Made by a program: the position numbers and the translations under genes | Shown: positions 45,299 to 53,616 of the stretch, one piece after another | Layout of the letters: each line of letters starts with the position of its first letter | How positions within the stretch are numbered: position 1 is the stretch's first letter | From: Roseobacter litoralis Och 149 | GTDB taxonomy: Bacteria > Pseudomonadota > Alphaproteobacteria > Rhodobacterales > Rhodobacteraceae | NCBI RefSeq assembly: GCF_000154785.2 | Contig: NC_015730.1 | Span: forward strand, 2,356,001 to 2,420,000 | DNA: 64,000 bases | Reading direction: 5' to 3' | Notes under the pieces: model-generated | What the model was told of the DNA's origin: nothing | Databases searched by the model: none | What the model saw: only the letters and a program-made list of their open reading frames with translations

Positions 45299-45409
45299 AT
45301 GGGAATCAGTTTCATGCCGACAGAACCAAAACAACCGCAAACACCGCCCCCCACCACGGGAAGCACGCCGCCACCACCGCCGCCGATTACTGATTACGCC
45401 AGTATTTGA
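45299..45409 (+). CDS. Possible proline-rich peptide, 36 residues
   Basis: A short frame encoding a proline-rich sequence ('PPPTTGSTPPPPPPITDY') before a TGA at 45407. Low-complexity composition and the lack of a ribosome site make it doubtful; it could start at the second Met (45314). It lies directly before the TfoX-domain gene. Confidence 0.3.
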   Translation: MGISFMPTEPKQPQTPPPTTGSTPPPPPPITDYASI

Positions 45410-45457
45410 CGTTCCGCGACCGTAGCGTCTGCGGCCAATTGCCGGTAGTATCCTGCA

Positions 45458-45808
45458 ATGACTTCCCCGATCTCATCCATCAGAAACCTCGGCCCCGCCT
45501 TCGAGGCTGGCTGCGCGAGAGCAGGCATTCACACCGCCGAACAGGTCCGGGCACTTGGGGCAGATGCAACCTATGCCGCACTGTTGCGCGCGGGAACGCA
45601 ACCCCATTTCATCGGATATTACGTGTTGGTCATGGGGCTTCAGGATCGCCCATGGAATGACTGCAAGGGTGCTGAGAAAAAAGCTTTGCGCGCCCGGTTT
45701 GACGCCATCAAAGCCGAGGCATTTGATCAGGGCGGCGCCGAGTTTGAACGGCAGATGAATCAAATTGGCGTGCTGAAGCCCACAAAAAAGGGCCAGCGCA
45801 CGCGCTGA
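45458..45808 (+). CDS. TfoX C-terminal-domain protein
   Basis: 116 residues, essentially only the helix-hairpin-helix-like TfoX_C domain ('SIRNLGPAFEAGCARAGI', 'AEQVRALGADATYAALL', 'FIGYYVLVMGLQDRPWND'). TfoX/Sxy proteins activate competence genes in gammaproteobacteria; the stand-alone C-terminal form in alphaproteobacteria has no firm role. It is convergent with ndk, and the ndk terminator hairpin overlaps its last codons. Confidence 0.85.
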   Translation: MTSPISSIRNLGPAFEAGCARAGIHTAEQVRALGADATYAALLRAGTQPHFIGYYVLVMGLQDRPWNDCKGAEKKALRARFDAIKAEAFDQGGAEFERQMNQIGVLKPTKKGQRTR

Positions 45809-45813
45809 CCCTT
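45784..45813 (-). terminator. Terminator of ndk embedded in the 3' end of the TfoX gene
   Basis: AGGGCCAGCGC pairs with GCGCTGACCCT (one mismatch); on the minus strand the stem is followed by six T (plus-strand A tract 45784-45789). It lies 23 bp past the ndk stop but includes the last TfoX codons (stop 45806-45808). Confidence 0.75.
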
Positions 45814-45835
45814 GTCGCTGAATAAGCCGGGCGGT

Positions 45836-46258
45836 TTAGCCAACCAATTCCATGCCGGAAAAGAAATACGCAATCTCTTCTGCGGCCGTTTCAGGTGCGT
45901 CTGATCCGTGTACCGAATTTTCGCCAACGCTTTCGGCGAACTCCGCGCGGATAGTGCCGAGCGCTGCATCCGCAGGGTTTGTGGCCCCCATGACTTCGCG
46001 GTTTTTGGCAATGGCCCCTTCGCCTTCCAAAACCTGCACGACAACCGGCTCTGACGCCATGAATTCGCACAATTCATCATAAAACGGGCGCTCGGAATGC
46101 ACTGCATAGAACACGCCGGCCTGCGCCTTGGTCATGTGGATGCGTTTTTGTGCAACGATGCGCAGTCCCGCATCTTCAAATTTTGCATTGATCTTTCCGG
46201 TGAGGTTGCGGCGTGTCGCGTCCGGTTTGATGATCGAAAATGTGCGCTCAAGGGCCAT
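45836..46258 (-). CDS. ndk: Nucleoside diphosphate kinase
   Basis: 140 residues with '[16 protein letters not shown]' at the start and the catalytic His in '[13 protein letters not shown]' (about residue 117). It balances NTP pools by phosphate transfer from ATP. Single-gene transcript with its own terminator, divergent from the ABC-F gene. Confidence 0.97.
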   Translation of the reverse strand: MALERTFSIIKPDATRRNLTGKINAKFEDAGLRIVAQKRIHMTKAQAGVFYAVHSERPFYDELCEFMASEPVVVQVLEGEGAIAKNREVMGATNPADAALGTIRAEFAESVGENSVHGSDAPETAAEEIAYFFSGMELVG

Positions 46259-46367
46259 GATAGGTCTCCTGCAAGGGGTTTGATTTGCGGCGCATCTATC
46301 ACGCGCCCTGCTTGCCGAAAAGACCTTAATTCAGTCTGTGTCCCCTGATTGCAGGAGGCACATTGAC

Positions 46368-46433
46368 ATGCCCGCGACAGTCGTTCAGTGCAAGGCGCAT
46401 GTTACGTATAAACGACATCAGCTATTCGATTGA
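46368..46433 (+). CDS. 21-codon upstream reading frame overlapping the ABC-F start
   Basis: The best ribosome site in this spacer, AGGAGG (46353-46358), is spaced 9 bases from the ATG at 46368 of a 21-residue frame (MPATVVQCKAHV...), which stops at 46431-46433, 32 bases inside the ABC-F gene. The ABC-F ATG at 46399 itself has only AAGG three bases upstream. Several antibiotic-resistance ABC-F genes are controlled by leader peptides, so a regulatory uORF is plausible; it may also be chance. Confidence 0.35.
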   Translation: MPATVVQCKAHVTYKRHQLFD

Positions 46434-48261
46434 GGGTCGCCCTCTTTTCGACGGGGCCAGCGCCGTCATCCCCAATGGTCACAAGGTGGGCCTTGTCGGA
46501 CGAAACGGGGCTGGAAAAACGACATTGTTCAAGCTTATCCGCGGTGAACTTTCGTTGGATGGAGGTGATCTGTCGCTGCCCACCCGCGCCAAGATCGGCG
46601 GCGTTGCGCAAGAAGTCCCTTCGTCTGAGACATCGCTTTTGAACACCGTGCTCGAAGCCGACACCGAGCGCGCGGCCCTGCTGCACGAAGCGGAAGAGGC
46701 CAGCGACCCGACCCGTATCTCGGAAATCCAGACGCGTCTGGCCGATATTGATGCCTGGTCCGCCGAAGGGCGCGCGGCAACGATCCTCAAGGGGTTGGGT
46801 TTTGATGACGATGAGCAACTGAAACCCTGTTCCGATTTCTCCGGTGGCTGGCGGATGCGTGTCGCACTGGCGGCGGTTTTATTTGCCCAGCCCGATCTGT
46901 TGCTGCTCGATGAGCCGACGAACTATCTGGATCTCGAAGGCGCGCTGTGGCTGGAGGCCTATCTGGCCAAATACCCGCATACGGTCATCATCATCAGCCA
47001 CGACCGGGGTCTGTTGAACCGGGCGGTGGGCGCTATCCTGCATCTGGATGAACGCAAGCTGACGTTTTATCAGGGCCCCTACGATCAGTTTGCCCGCCAA
47101 CGCGCCGAACAGCGTGCCCTGCAAGCGGCCATGGCCAAGAAACAGCAAGCGCGCCGCGACCACATGCAATCCTTTGTCGACAGGTTCAAAGCAAAGGCCT
47201 CAAAGGCCAAACAGGCGCAGTCCCGTCTGAAAATGATTGAAAAAATGGATATGATCGCAAGCCCCGAACAGGTGGCCAAGCGGGTCTTTACCTTCCCTGA
47301 ACCCGAAGAGCTGTCGCCGCCAATCATTTCCATCGAAGGCGGTGCGGTGGGCTATACCGATACGCCTGTGCTCAACTGTCTGAACCTGCGCATTGATCAG
47401 GATGACCGGATCGCGCTTTTGGGCCGTAACGGACAGGGTAAATCGACGCTGTCGAAGCTTTTGTCTGATCGGCTGGTGCTGATGCAGGGCAAAGCGGTCA
47501 AGGCCAACAAACTGCGGATCGGGTTTTTCGCGCAGCATCAGGTCGAAGAGTTGCATGTCAAGGAAACACCGCTGCAACATATGATTTCAGCCCGTCCCGG
47601 CATTCTGCACTCGAAACTGCGTGCGCAGATGGCAGGGTTTGGCCTGGGCCCTGAGCAGGCGGAAACCGAAGTCGGTCGCCTGTCAGGTGGTCAAAAGGCG
47701 CGGCTCTCGCTGCTTTTGGCAACACTTGATGCACCGCATTTGCTGATCCTCGACGAACCAACGAACCACCTCGACATCGAAAGCCGCGAAGCGCTCGTGG
47801 AGGCGCTGACTGCTTATTCCGGCGCTGTTATTCTGGTCAGCCACGACATGCATTTGCTGTCGATGGTCGCGGATCGCCTCTGGCTGGTGTCAGACGGAAC
47901 CGTGACGCCCTATGACGACGACCTCGACAGCTATCGCAAGATGCTGCTGACACCTACGAAACCCGTCAGCAAGACTTCAAAAAAACCAACCGCCGCCCCG
48001 GCGACCAAAGGATTGTCGCGCGACGAAATGCTGGCCCTGCGTGCCGACGCGCGCAAATCCGAAGCCCGCGTTGAAAAGCTGAATGATATGCGCGACAAGC
48101 TCGCCAAGAAACTCGCCGACCCCGATCTTTATGAGGACGCAAAGCGCGGTGAACTGGCAGTCTGGAACAAGAAATACGCTGAGGTGATGGACGCGTTGGA
48201 ACGCGCCGAAGGCATGTGGATGGCCGCCCTCGAAAAATTGGAAAAATCAGGTGCTGCCTAA
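46399..48261 (+). CDS. ABC-F family ATPase (Uup/YheS-like)
   Basis: 620 residues with two soluble ABC domains and no membrane helix. Domain 1: 'GLVGRNGAGKTTLFKL', 'DFSGGWRMRVALAA', 'LLLLDEPTNYLDL'. The linker is rich in Lys/Gln/Arg ('QQARRDHMQSFVDRFKAKAS'). Domain 2: 'ALLGRNGQGKSTLSKL', 'LSGGQKARLSLLLA', 'LLILDEPTNHLDI'. A basic coiled C-terminal extension follows (about 530-620). ABC-F proteins act on the ribosome. The start matches the family N-terminus ('MLRINDISYSIEGRPLF'). Its stop overlaps that of bchJ by 4 bases. Confidence 0.93.
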   Translation: MLRINDISYSIEGRPLFDGASAVIPNGHKVGLVGRNGAGKTTLFKLIRGELSLDGGDLSLPTRAKIGGVAQEVPSSETSLLNTVLEADTERAALLHEAEEASDPTRISEIQTRLADIDAWSAEGRAATILKGLGFDDDEQLKPCSDFSGGWRMRVALAAVLFAQPDLLLLDEPTNYLDLEGALWLEAYLAKYPHTVIIISHDRGLLNRAVGAILHLDERKLTFYQGPYDQFARQRAEQRALQAAMAKKQQARRDHMQSFVDRFKAKASKAKQAQSRLKMIEKMDMIASPEQVAKRVFTFPEPEELSPPIISIEGGAVGYTDTPVLNCLNLRIDQDDRIALLGRNGQGKSTLSKLLSDRLVLMQGKAVKANKLRIGFFAQHQVEELHVKETPLQHMISARPGILHSKLRAQMAGFGLGPEQAETEVGRLSGGQKARLSLLLATLDAPHLLILDEPTNHLDIESREALVEALTAYSGAVILVSHDMHLLSMVADRLWLVSDGTVTPYDDDLDSYRKMLLTPTKPVSKTSKKPTAAPATKGLSRDEMLALRADARKSEARVEKLNDMRDKLAKKLADPDLYEDAKRGELAVWNKKYAEVMDALERAEGMWMAALEKLEKSGAA

Positions 48262-48899
48262 AGTTGCAGCCCTTTGAAATGGCCCGTCGGTCTGTCGCGG
48301 CTCACCACAAAATGGCACAGTTCGGCTCCAAGCGCGCAGCATGAGACCTCTTTGCAATAATAGGGGCGACCAAGGACCAAGCTGAACAGTTCGGCAAATA
48401 CTGCGGCGTGCCAGATGCACCGATGTGGTGGCTGTGTGACCTTGTCCGCAAGTGGGTTTTCACGCAGCATAAAGTGGATTTCTCCATTCTCGCGTCTGGT
48501 ATCCAGCGCGCCTGAACCGCAAAATGTCCATGCATGGTCTGAGATGGCTTTGGTCAGCATTCTTTCCGCCCAAACGCGTGGCAGGATACGCAGCATAACC
48601 CGAGCGGCCTTGGGGATACGGTTTGCCGCAATGTAGCGCGCGGTGCCGACCCCGGCTCGGTCTGACAGTGTTCCGGCCTGCTCGGGGAAGAGGCGCCACA
48701 TCGTATGATGCACGAGCCCAACATCCTCTTGCGGCACCATTTCTTTACCCGATGGCATCGCCACACGGGTTATCTTCAGTATCTGCGCCAACGCGCCCTG
48801 CCCCAACATACGATCAAGCGGCTCTTCCAATTGCAAAATCGCATTAGGCCCGATGCGCGGCGACTTTCTCAGTGGCTCGTTAACAGACATGTCAGCCAT
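48258..48899 (-). CDS. bchJ: BchJ family protein (V4R domain), bacteriochlorophyll biosynthesis
   Basis: 213 residues, the usual BchJ length. It carries 'ARIGPNAIL'-type N-terminal text (here 'SPRIGPNAILQL'), 'YIAANRIPKAARVMLRILP', 'HAWTFCGSG' and the C-terminal V4R segment with the paired cysteines 'KEVSCCALGAELCHFVV'. BchJ was first called the 4-vinyl (8-vinyl) reductase; later work favours BciA/BciB for that step and leaves BchJ as an accessory factor. A strong GGAGG precedes the ATG at 48899. No other photosynthesis genes lie in the window. Confidence 0.88.
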   Translation of the reverse strand: MADMSVNEPLRKSPRIGPNAILQLEEPLDRMLGQGALAQILKITRVAMPSGKEMVPQEDVGLVHHTMWRLFPEQAGTLSDRAGVGTARYIAANRIPKAARVMLRILPRVWAERMLTKAISDHAWTFCGSGALDTRRENGEIHFMLRENPLADKVTQPPHRCIWHAAVFAELFSLVLGRPYYCKEVSCCALGAELCHFVVSRDRPTGHFKGLQL

Positions 48900-49144
48900 G
48901 GATATCCTCCGGTTTGCGAAGCGACAGATGGCCAAACCAAACGTGCCCCAATCCCGCAAGCGGTGCACGTCGGTCTGTCACCTGATGCATGGGCAGCATT
49001 TTACACCGTCCCGGCACAGCCTGAATGACATGGATCAAGTCGGTGTCATTGATCCCCGAATTTCGGTTTCGCGTCACATGTTCCTTTGCTTTCACGGCGC
49101 GACTCCCGTAGGGATCGCGACGGTTACGGTTTTGGGGCGCTCGC

Positions 49145-49777
49145 ATGATTGTTGATACAGCTTTTCTGATTACCGCTTTTGTCACCATGTTCGTGGTCAT
49201 TGATCCGATTGGTCTGGCCCCACTTTTCGTTGCGCTGACACATGGCATGTCGGATCAGGCGAGGCGCAGGATCGCGCTGCGGGCTACAATTATCGCTGTC
49301 GTCATTTTGCTGGCTTTCGCAGCCTTTGGCGAAGCCCTGTTGAATTTTATCGGCATTTCCATGCCTGCCTTCCGTGTTGCAGGGGGTGTGCTCTTGTTCC
49401 TCACCGCGCTGGACATGTTGTTTGAGCGGCGCACAAAGCGGCGCGAGGATCGCTCCGAAGAAGACGACAGCGACGACCCTTCCGTTTTCCCACTGGCAAT
49501 TCCTCTGATCGCAGGGCCGGGTTCCATCGCGTCGGTGATCCTGTTGATGGGTCAGCGCCCGGGGCTGGAAGGCGCGGTGATGGTCCTTGGCGCAACCGGT
49601 CTCGTGATGCTGATCGTGCTGGCGTTTTTCATGATCAGCGGCCCGATTGGGCGGGCACTGGGTAAAACGGGTATCACGGTAGTCACGCGTCTGCTGGGCA
49701 TGCTGCTCGCGGCCCTGTCCGTTCAATTCGTGCTGGAAGGTCTCGCGGCATTCGGCTTTGGCCCCGGACCGGGCTGA
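49145..49777 (+). CDS. MarC family integral membrane protein
   Basis: 210 residues with six hydrophobic helices and the MarC/NAAT pattern 'FVVIDPIGLAPLFVALT' near the start and 'FPLAIPLIAGPGSI' in the middle; the loop between is rich in acidic residues ('RSEEDDSDDP'). The function is unresolved in all species. It follows a 245-bp spacer after divergent bchJ in which I see no gene. Confidence 0.92.
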   Translation: MIVDTAFLITAFVTMFVVIDPIGLAPLFVALTHGMSDQARRRIALRATIIAVVILLAFAAFGEALLNFIGISMPAFRVAGGVLLFLTALDMLFERRTKRREDRSEEDDSDDPSVFPLAIPLIAGPGSIASVILLMGQRPGLEGAVMVLGATGLVMLIVLAFFMISGPIGRALGKTGITVVTRLLGMLLAALSVQFVLEGLAAFGFGPGPG

Positions 49778-49828
49778 CAATTTCCAACCAAGGCTTATAT
49801 ACAGATCTAACGCAATGGGAGAATGTTA

Positions 49829-50410
49829 GTGGACAGCTTCGATACCGGGCAGCTTATTTATCTGATCCTACTGGGCCTCATGGTCAGCGGGTGGTTTTTC
49901 ATGCAAGGTCGCGGGTCGTGGAACAAGACACTGCAGCAGGCCGCCGCCTGGGCGTTCATTTTCGGCGGTGCGATTGTTGCTTACGGGCTGTGGGATGATA
50001 TCTCGCGCACCGTCCTGCCGCAGCAATCGGTCTTTGCGGATGAAAACCGGATCGTCGTGCCGCGCAGTCCGAACGGGCACTATTACATCGAAGCAGAGGT
50101 CAACGGCGCCCCTGTGCGCTTCGTTCTGGATACGGGTGCCACGTCACTTGTCCTGACCCAGAAAGATGCAGAAGCCGCCGGTTTGTTGCGCGATGAACTG
50201 ACCTATTATGGCCGCGCCATGACTGCCAACGGCGAAGTGCGCACCGCCCCTGTCCGGCTCGACACCATGAAGCTGGGACATGTGATCGACAGAGACGTCG
50301 TGGCGGTTGTGAATGAGGGCGAGATGAACAATTCGCTGCTTGGCATGACCTATTTGCAGAAATGGGGCAAAATCCAGATCGCGGATAACACGCTGACGCT
50401 GATGCGTTAA
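49829..50410 (+). CDS. Membrane-anchored retropepsin-like aspartic protease (TIGR02281 type)
   Basis: 193 residues. Two N-terminal helices ('IYLILLGLMVSGWFFM', 'AWAFIFGGAIVAYGLW') are followed by a clan AA protease domain with 'FVLDTGATSLVLT' (catalytic Asp) and 'NNSLLGMTYLQKW'. A GTG start at 49829, spaced 7 bases from GGGAG, was preferred to the ATG at 49823 which is only 1 base from it. Its stop overlaps the end of holC by 4 bases (convergent). The substrate is unknown. Confidence 0.83.
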   Translation: MDSFDTGQLIYLILLGLMVSGWFFMQGRGSWNKTLQQAAAWAFIFGGAIVAYGLWDDISRTVLPQQSVFADENRIVVPRSPNGHYYIEAEVNGAPVRFVLDTGATSLVLTQKDAEAAGLLRDELTYYGRAMTANGEVRTAPVRLDTMKLGHVIDRDVVAVVNEGEMNNSLLGMTYLQKWGKIQIADNTLTLMR

Positions 50411-50874
50411 CCGGCTTTGGTTTCGGCCTTTTTCTGCCAAGACCCACTTTCCTCGGACCAGTATTCCGCAGCGGCTCCGGCCTTTTTCAACGTGCTCCAC
50501 TGGCCCCGTGCGATGTCAAGCGCCTGCGGGTCGTTGCCATCAAACAGCACGCAAACGCGGTCCAATTGTGCGACCTCATCCGCTGCGACATCGGCCCCGT
50601 CAACCGACATGACGCAGGTGGCCGCATTCGGAATGTCCGGCGTCGTGCTCAGCAGAATTGGCTGACGCGCATCATGCGCACCGCCCGCCAGACCATGCGG
50701 CAGAAAGCTGTCGTCCGCCCCCTGCCACAGTTTTTCATCAAGCCATGCCATCCGGTCAGGCCGCGTGCCGCGCACGACCACACGCCAGCCCGCACCTGTT
50801 GCTTTGCCAAGCAACATCATCAGCGTGTCTTCCATGGGACGCCGCGTCAAATGATAGAACATGGCCTTGCCCAC
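50407..50874 (-). CDS. holC: DNA polymerase III chi subunit
   Basis: 155 residues beginning 'GKAMFYHLTRRPMEDTLMML' and including 'PDRMAWLDEKLWQGADDSFLPHG', the HolC pattern. It connects the clamp loader with SSB. The GTG at 50874 is the start: it is 4 bases past the pepA stop, with GGAG upstream. The frame stays open for 51 codons upstream inside pepA but without similarity. Confidence 0.92.
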   Translation of the reverse strand: MGKAMFYHLTRRPMEDTLMMLLGKATGAGWRVVVRGTRPDRMAWLDEKLWQGADDSFLPHGLAGGAHDARQPILLSTTPDIPNAATCVMSVDGADVAADEVAQLDRVCVLFDGNDPQALDIARGQWSTLKKAGAAAEYWSEESGSWQKKAETKAG

Positions 50875-50878
50875 GGAG

Positions 50879-52351
50879 TTACTCTCCTTCGAAACGATCC
50901 GCGACCAGACGGTCGAGCGCGCGCACACCCCAGCCCGTGGCCCCTTTGGGCGCATAGTCCGTTTCGGATTTGACGGAGGCGACACCCGCGATATCAAGGT
51001 GAATCCATGGCACACCGTCCTTGACAAAACGCTGAATGAACTGCGCCGCTGTTACCGACCCGGCCGCGCGGCCCCCGATGTTTTTCATGTCCGCGATGGG
51101 CGATTTCAACATATCGTCATAGGCCTGCCCCAAGGGCATCCGCCACGCGCCTTCGCCCTCTGCCTCGGCCGATTTCAGGAACGCGTTGCACAGCGTGTCA
51201 TCATTGGAAAACACGCCCGCATTTTCGTGACCCAACCCGACGATGATGGCCCCGGTCAGGGTCGCAAGATCAATCATTGCAGCCGGTTCAAACCGTTCCT
51301 GCGTATACCACATCGCATCACACAGCACCAAGCGCCCCTCGGCATCGGTGTTGAGGATTTCCACAGTATCGCCTTTCATCGAGGTAACAACATCACCGGG
51401 ACGGATCGCATTCCCCGACGGCATGTTTTCGACAAGACCGACGATGCCCACCACATTGGCCTTGGCTTTACGCAATGCCAGCGCGCGCATGACACCGGCC
51501 ACGGTGCCCGCACCGCCCATGTCCATCGTCATATCTTCCATGCCTGCTGCCGGCTTGAGGCTGATGCCACCGGTGTCAAACACCACGCCCTTGCCGACCA
51601 GCGCCAGGGGGGCATCCCCTTTTGCCCCACCATTCCATTGCATGACCACGACCTTGGAGGGGCTGTCCGAACCCTGGCCAACGGCAAGCAGCGTGCGCAT
51701 GCCCAGTTTCGCCAGTTCATCTTCTTCAAGCACTTCGACCTTTAGACCGATGCTTTCCATTGCCGCAAGGCGGTCTGCAAACTCCGTGGTGGTCAAAACA
51801 TTGGCAGGCTCGCTGACCAGATCACGGGTAAAGAAGGTCCCCTCCGCGATCGCCAGCAACGGCTGAGCCGCCGCGGATACAGCCGCCGGATCGTTGCACA
51901 TCACATGGATGCTGCCTGCTTTCGCATCCGCGCCGGTCTTGTGATCCTGAAACCGATAATCGCGCAGCACAGCACCCAGCATGATTTCTGCGGCCCATTT
52001 CGAGTTTCCTGTCGCCAGCAATACCTCTGCCTTGCCCCGGTTGCGCCCGATTGCAGCACCCGCTGCGCGCGCCTTGTGCACAGTCGTTGAGCGCGGAACA
52101 CACATGACATCCACCGCCTCTGCGGCCATGCCCGCCGGATAGGCCAACGTAAAAACACTGCCCGGTTTCAAACCTGCCTCGGCCTTGGCCTCCAGCGCGC
52201 GCTTCAGCGCCCCTTTGGTCAGACGATTCACACGACGCCCCGCCACATCCATGCGCCCGGTGTCGTCAACAATGATCGAGACACGCCCGGCATGATCGGC
52301 CAAACGCTCAATATCAGTTTCAAAAAAGGTCACAGGGGTGGGCGTCGTCAT
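50879..52351 (-). CDS. pepA: Leucyl aminopeptidase, M17 family
   Basis: 490 residues. The N-terminal macro-like domain is followed by the catalytic domain with 'LVGKGVVFDTGGISLKP' (metal and Lys) and the M17 signature 'NTDAEGRLVLCDAMW'. It removes N-terminal residues using two metal ions and in some species also binds DNA. The start at 52351 is set by the family N-terminus. It is divergent from lptF across a 137-bp spacer and coupled to holC. Confidence 0.96.
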   Translation of the reverse strand: MTTPTPVTFFETDIERLADHAGRVSIIVDDTGRMDVAGRRVNRLTKGALKRALEAKAEAGLKPGSVFTLAYPAGMAAEAVDVMCVPRSTTVHKARAAGAAIGRNRGKAEVLLATGNSKWAAEIMLGAVLRDYRFQDHKTGADAKAGSIHVMCNDPAAVSAAAQPLLAIAEGTFFTRDLVSEPANVLTTTEFADRLAAMESIGLKVEVLEEDELAKLGMRTLLAVGQGSDSPSKVVVMQWNGGAKGDAPLALVGKGVVFDTGGISLKPAAGMEDMTMDMGGAGTVAGVMRALALRKAKANVVGIVGLVENMPSGNAIRPGDVVTSMKGDTVEILNTDAEGRLVLCDAMWYTQERFEPAAMIDLATLTGAIIVGLGHENAGVFSNDDTLCNAFLKSAEAEGEGAWRMPLGQAYDDMLKSPIADMKNIGGRAAGSVTAAQFIQRFVKDGVPWIHLDIAGVASVKSETDYAPKGATGWGVRALDRLVADRFEGE

Positions 52352-52488
52352 ATCATTAGCCTTCTTTTCATGGATTACGCTCAAGGACGTAGCGCGCCTG
52401 ACCCGCAAAGACCAGATAGCAGTTTTACCGCAGCGCGCTTTGGTCTAACGTGACGCCAAGAATTCAAAACGCGTAAGAGGGAATCGGA

Positions 52489-53616
52489 GTGGTCAGACTC
52501 GACAGATACATGCTGTCGCAACTTCTGGTTCTATTTGGCTTCTTTGCGCTGGTGCTGGTTGCCATTCTGTGGATCAATCGCGGCGTATCCCTGTTTGACC
52601 AACTGATCAGCGACGGGCAATCTGCCCTTGTTTTCCTTGAATTCACCGCATTGGGGTTGCCGAAATTGATCACGACGGTGCTGCCCATCGCGACTTTTGC
52701 CGCCGCAGTTTACGTCACCAACCGCATGAACAACGAAAGCGAGTTGACGGTGTTACAGGCGACGGGTTCCGGCCCTGTGCGACTGGCCCGCCCGGTTCTT
52801 GTTTTTGGAGTGATCGTGTTTTTGATGGCCTCTGTTTTGCATCATGTGCTGATGCCCCTGGCCCAACAGCAATTGGGCCATCGGCAAAACGAAATCGCAC
52901 AGAATGCGACCTCTCGGCTTTTGACCGAAGGGCGGTTTCTGCATCCGTCTGAGGGCGTTACTTTTTACACGCAGCAGATCGATGACGACGGTGTTTTACG
53001 GGACGTGTTTTTGTCGGACCGGCGACACGTTGAAGAAGGAGTTATTTACACCGCAGCGCACGCGTACCTGATCCGAGATGAAGACCGCACATCGTTGATC
53101 ATGGTGGATGGCCTCGCGCAGCGGTTGACGACCGCAACGGATCGTCTGGCCACGGCGAACTTCCGGGATTTTTCCTTTGATATCTCAGCGCTGGTGCAAA
53201 ATGATGTCAGCCAACGGCTCGATCCCGACAGGATGACGACTTTCCAGTTGCTGACCCCGTGGGATCAATTGTCACGAGAAACAGGGCGCAGTATCGGTAC
53301 AATCAGTCAGAGCTTTCACGCGCGCATCGCAGACCCGCTGTTTTGTATCGTTGCCGCCCTGATCGGGTTTTCGACCCTGATGATCGGCGGGTTCTCGCGC
53401 TTTGGCGTCTGGCGCGAAGTCGCTTTTGCCTTCGTGCTGCTTGTCGCGATCGACGGGGTACGCAGCACGCTGCAAAGCCCGGTGCGGCGGGACCCGGAAC
53501 TCTGGCCCCTGCTCTATTTGCCCACTTTCATCAGCGCGCTGCTCGTAATTGCGATGCTGTGGATTGCCGCCCGGCCACGGGGCGCTTTCCTGCGCCTTCT
53601 GCGGAGGCGCGCATGA
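52489..53616 (+). CDS. lptF: LPS export ABC transporter permease LptF
   Basis: 375 residues with a GTG start (AGAGGGA ribosome site upstream). Three helices lie before and three after a periplasmic beta-jellyroll ('LDRYMLSQLLVLFGFFALVL' start; 'RFGVWREVAFAFVLLVAIDG' after the jellyroll). With LptG and LptB it extracts LPS from the inner membrane. Its stop overlaps lptG by 4 bases (ATGA). Confidence 0.95.
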   Translation: MVRLDRYMLSQLLVLFGFFALVLVAILWINRGVSLFDQLISDGQSALVFLEFTALGLPKLITTVLPIATFAAAVYVTNRMNNESELTVLQATGSGPVRLARPVLVFGVIVFLMASVLHHVLMPLAQQQLGHRQNEIAQNATSRLLTEGRFLHPSEGVTFYTQQIDDDGVLRDVFLSDRRHVEEGVIYTAAHAYLIRDEDRTSLIMVDGLAQRLTTATDRLATANFRDFSFDISALVQNDVSQRLDPDRMTTFQLLTPWDQLSRETGRSIGTISQSFHARIADPLFCIVAALIGFSTLMIGGFSRFGVWREVAFAFVLLVAIDGVRSTLQSPVRRDPELWPLLYLPTFISALLVIAMLWIAARPRGAFLRLLRRRA

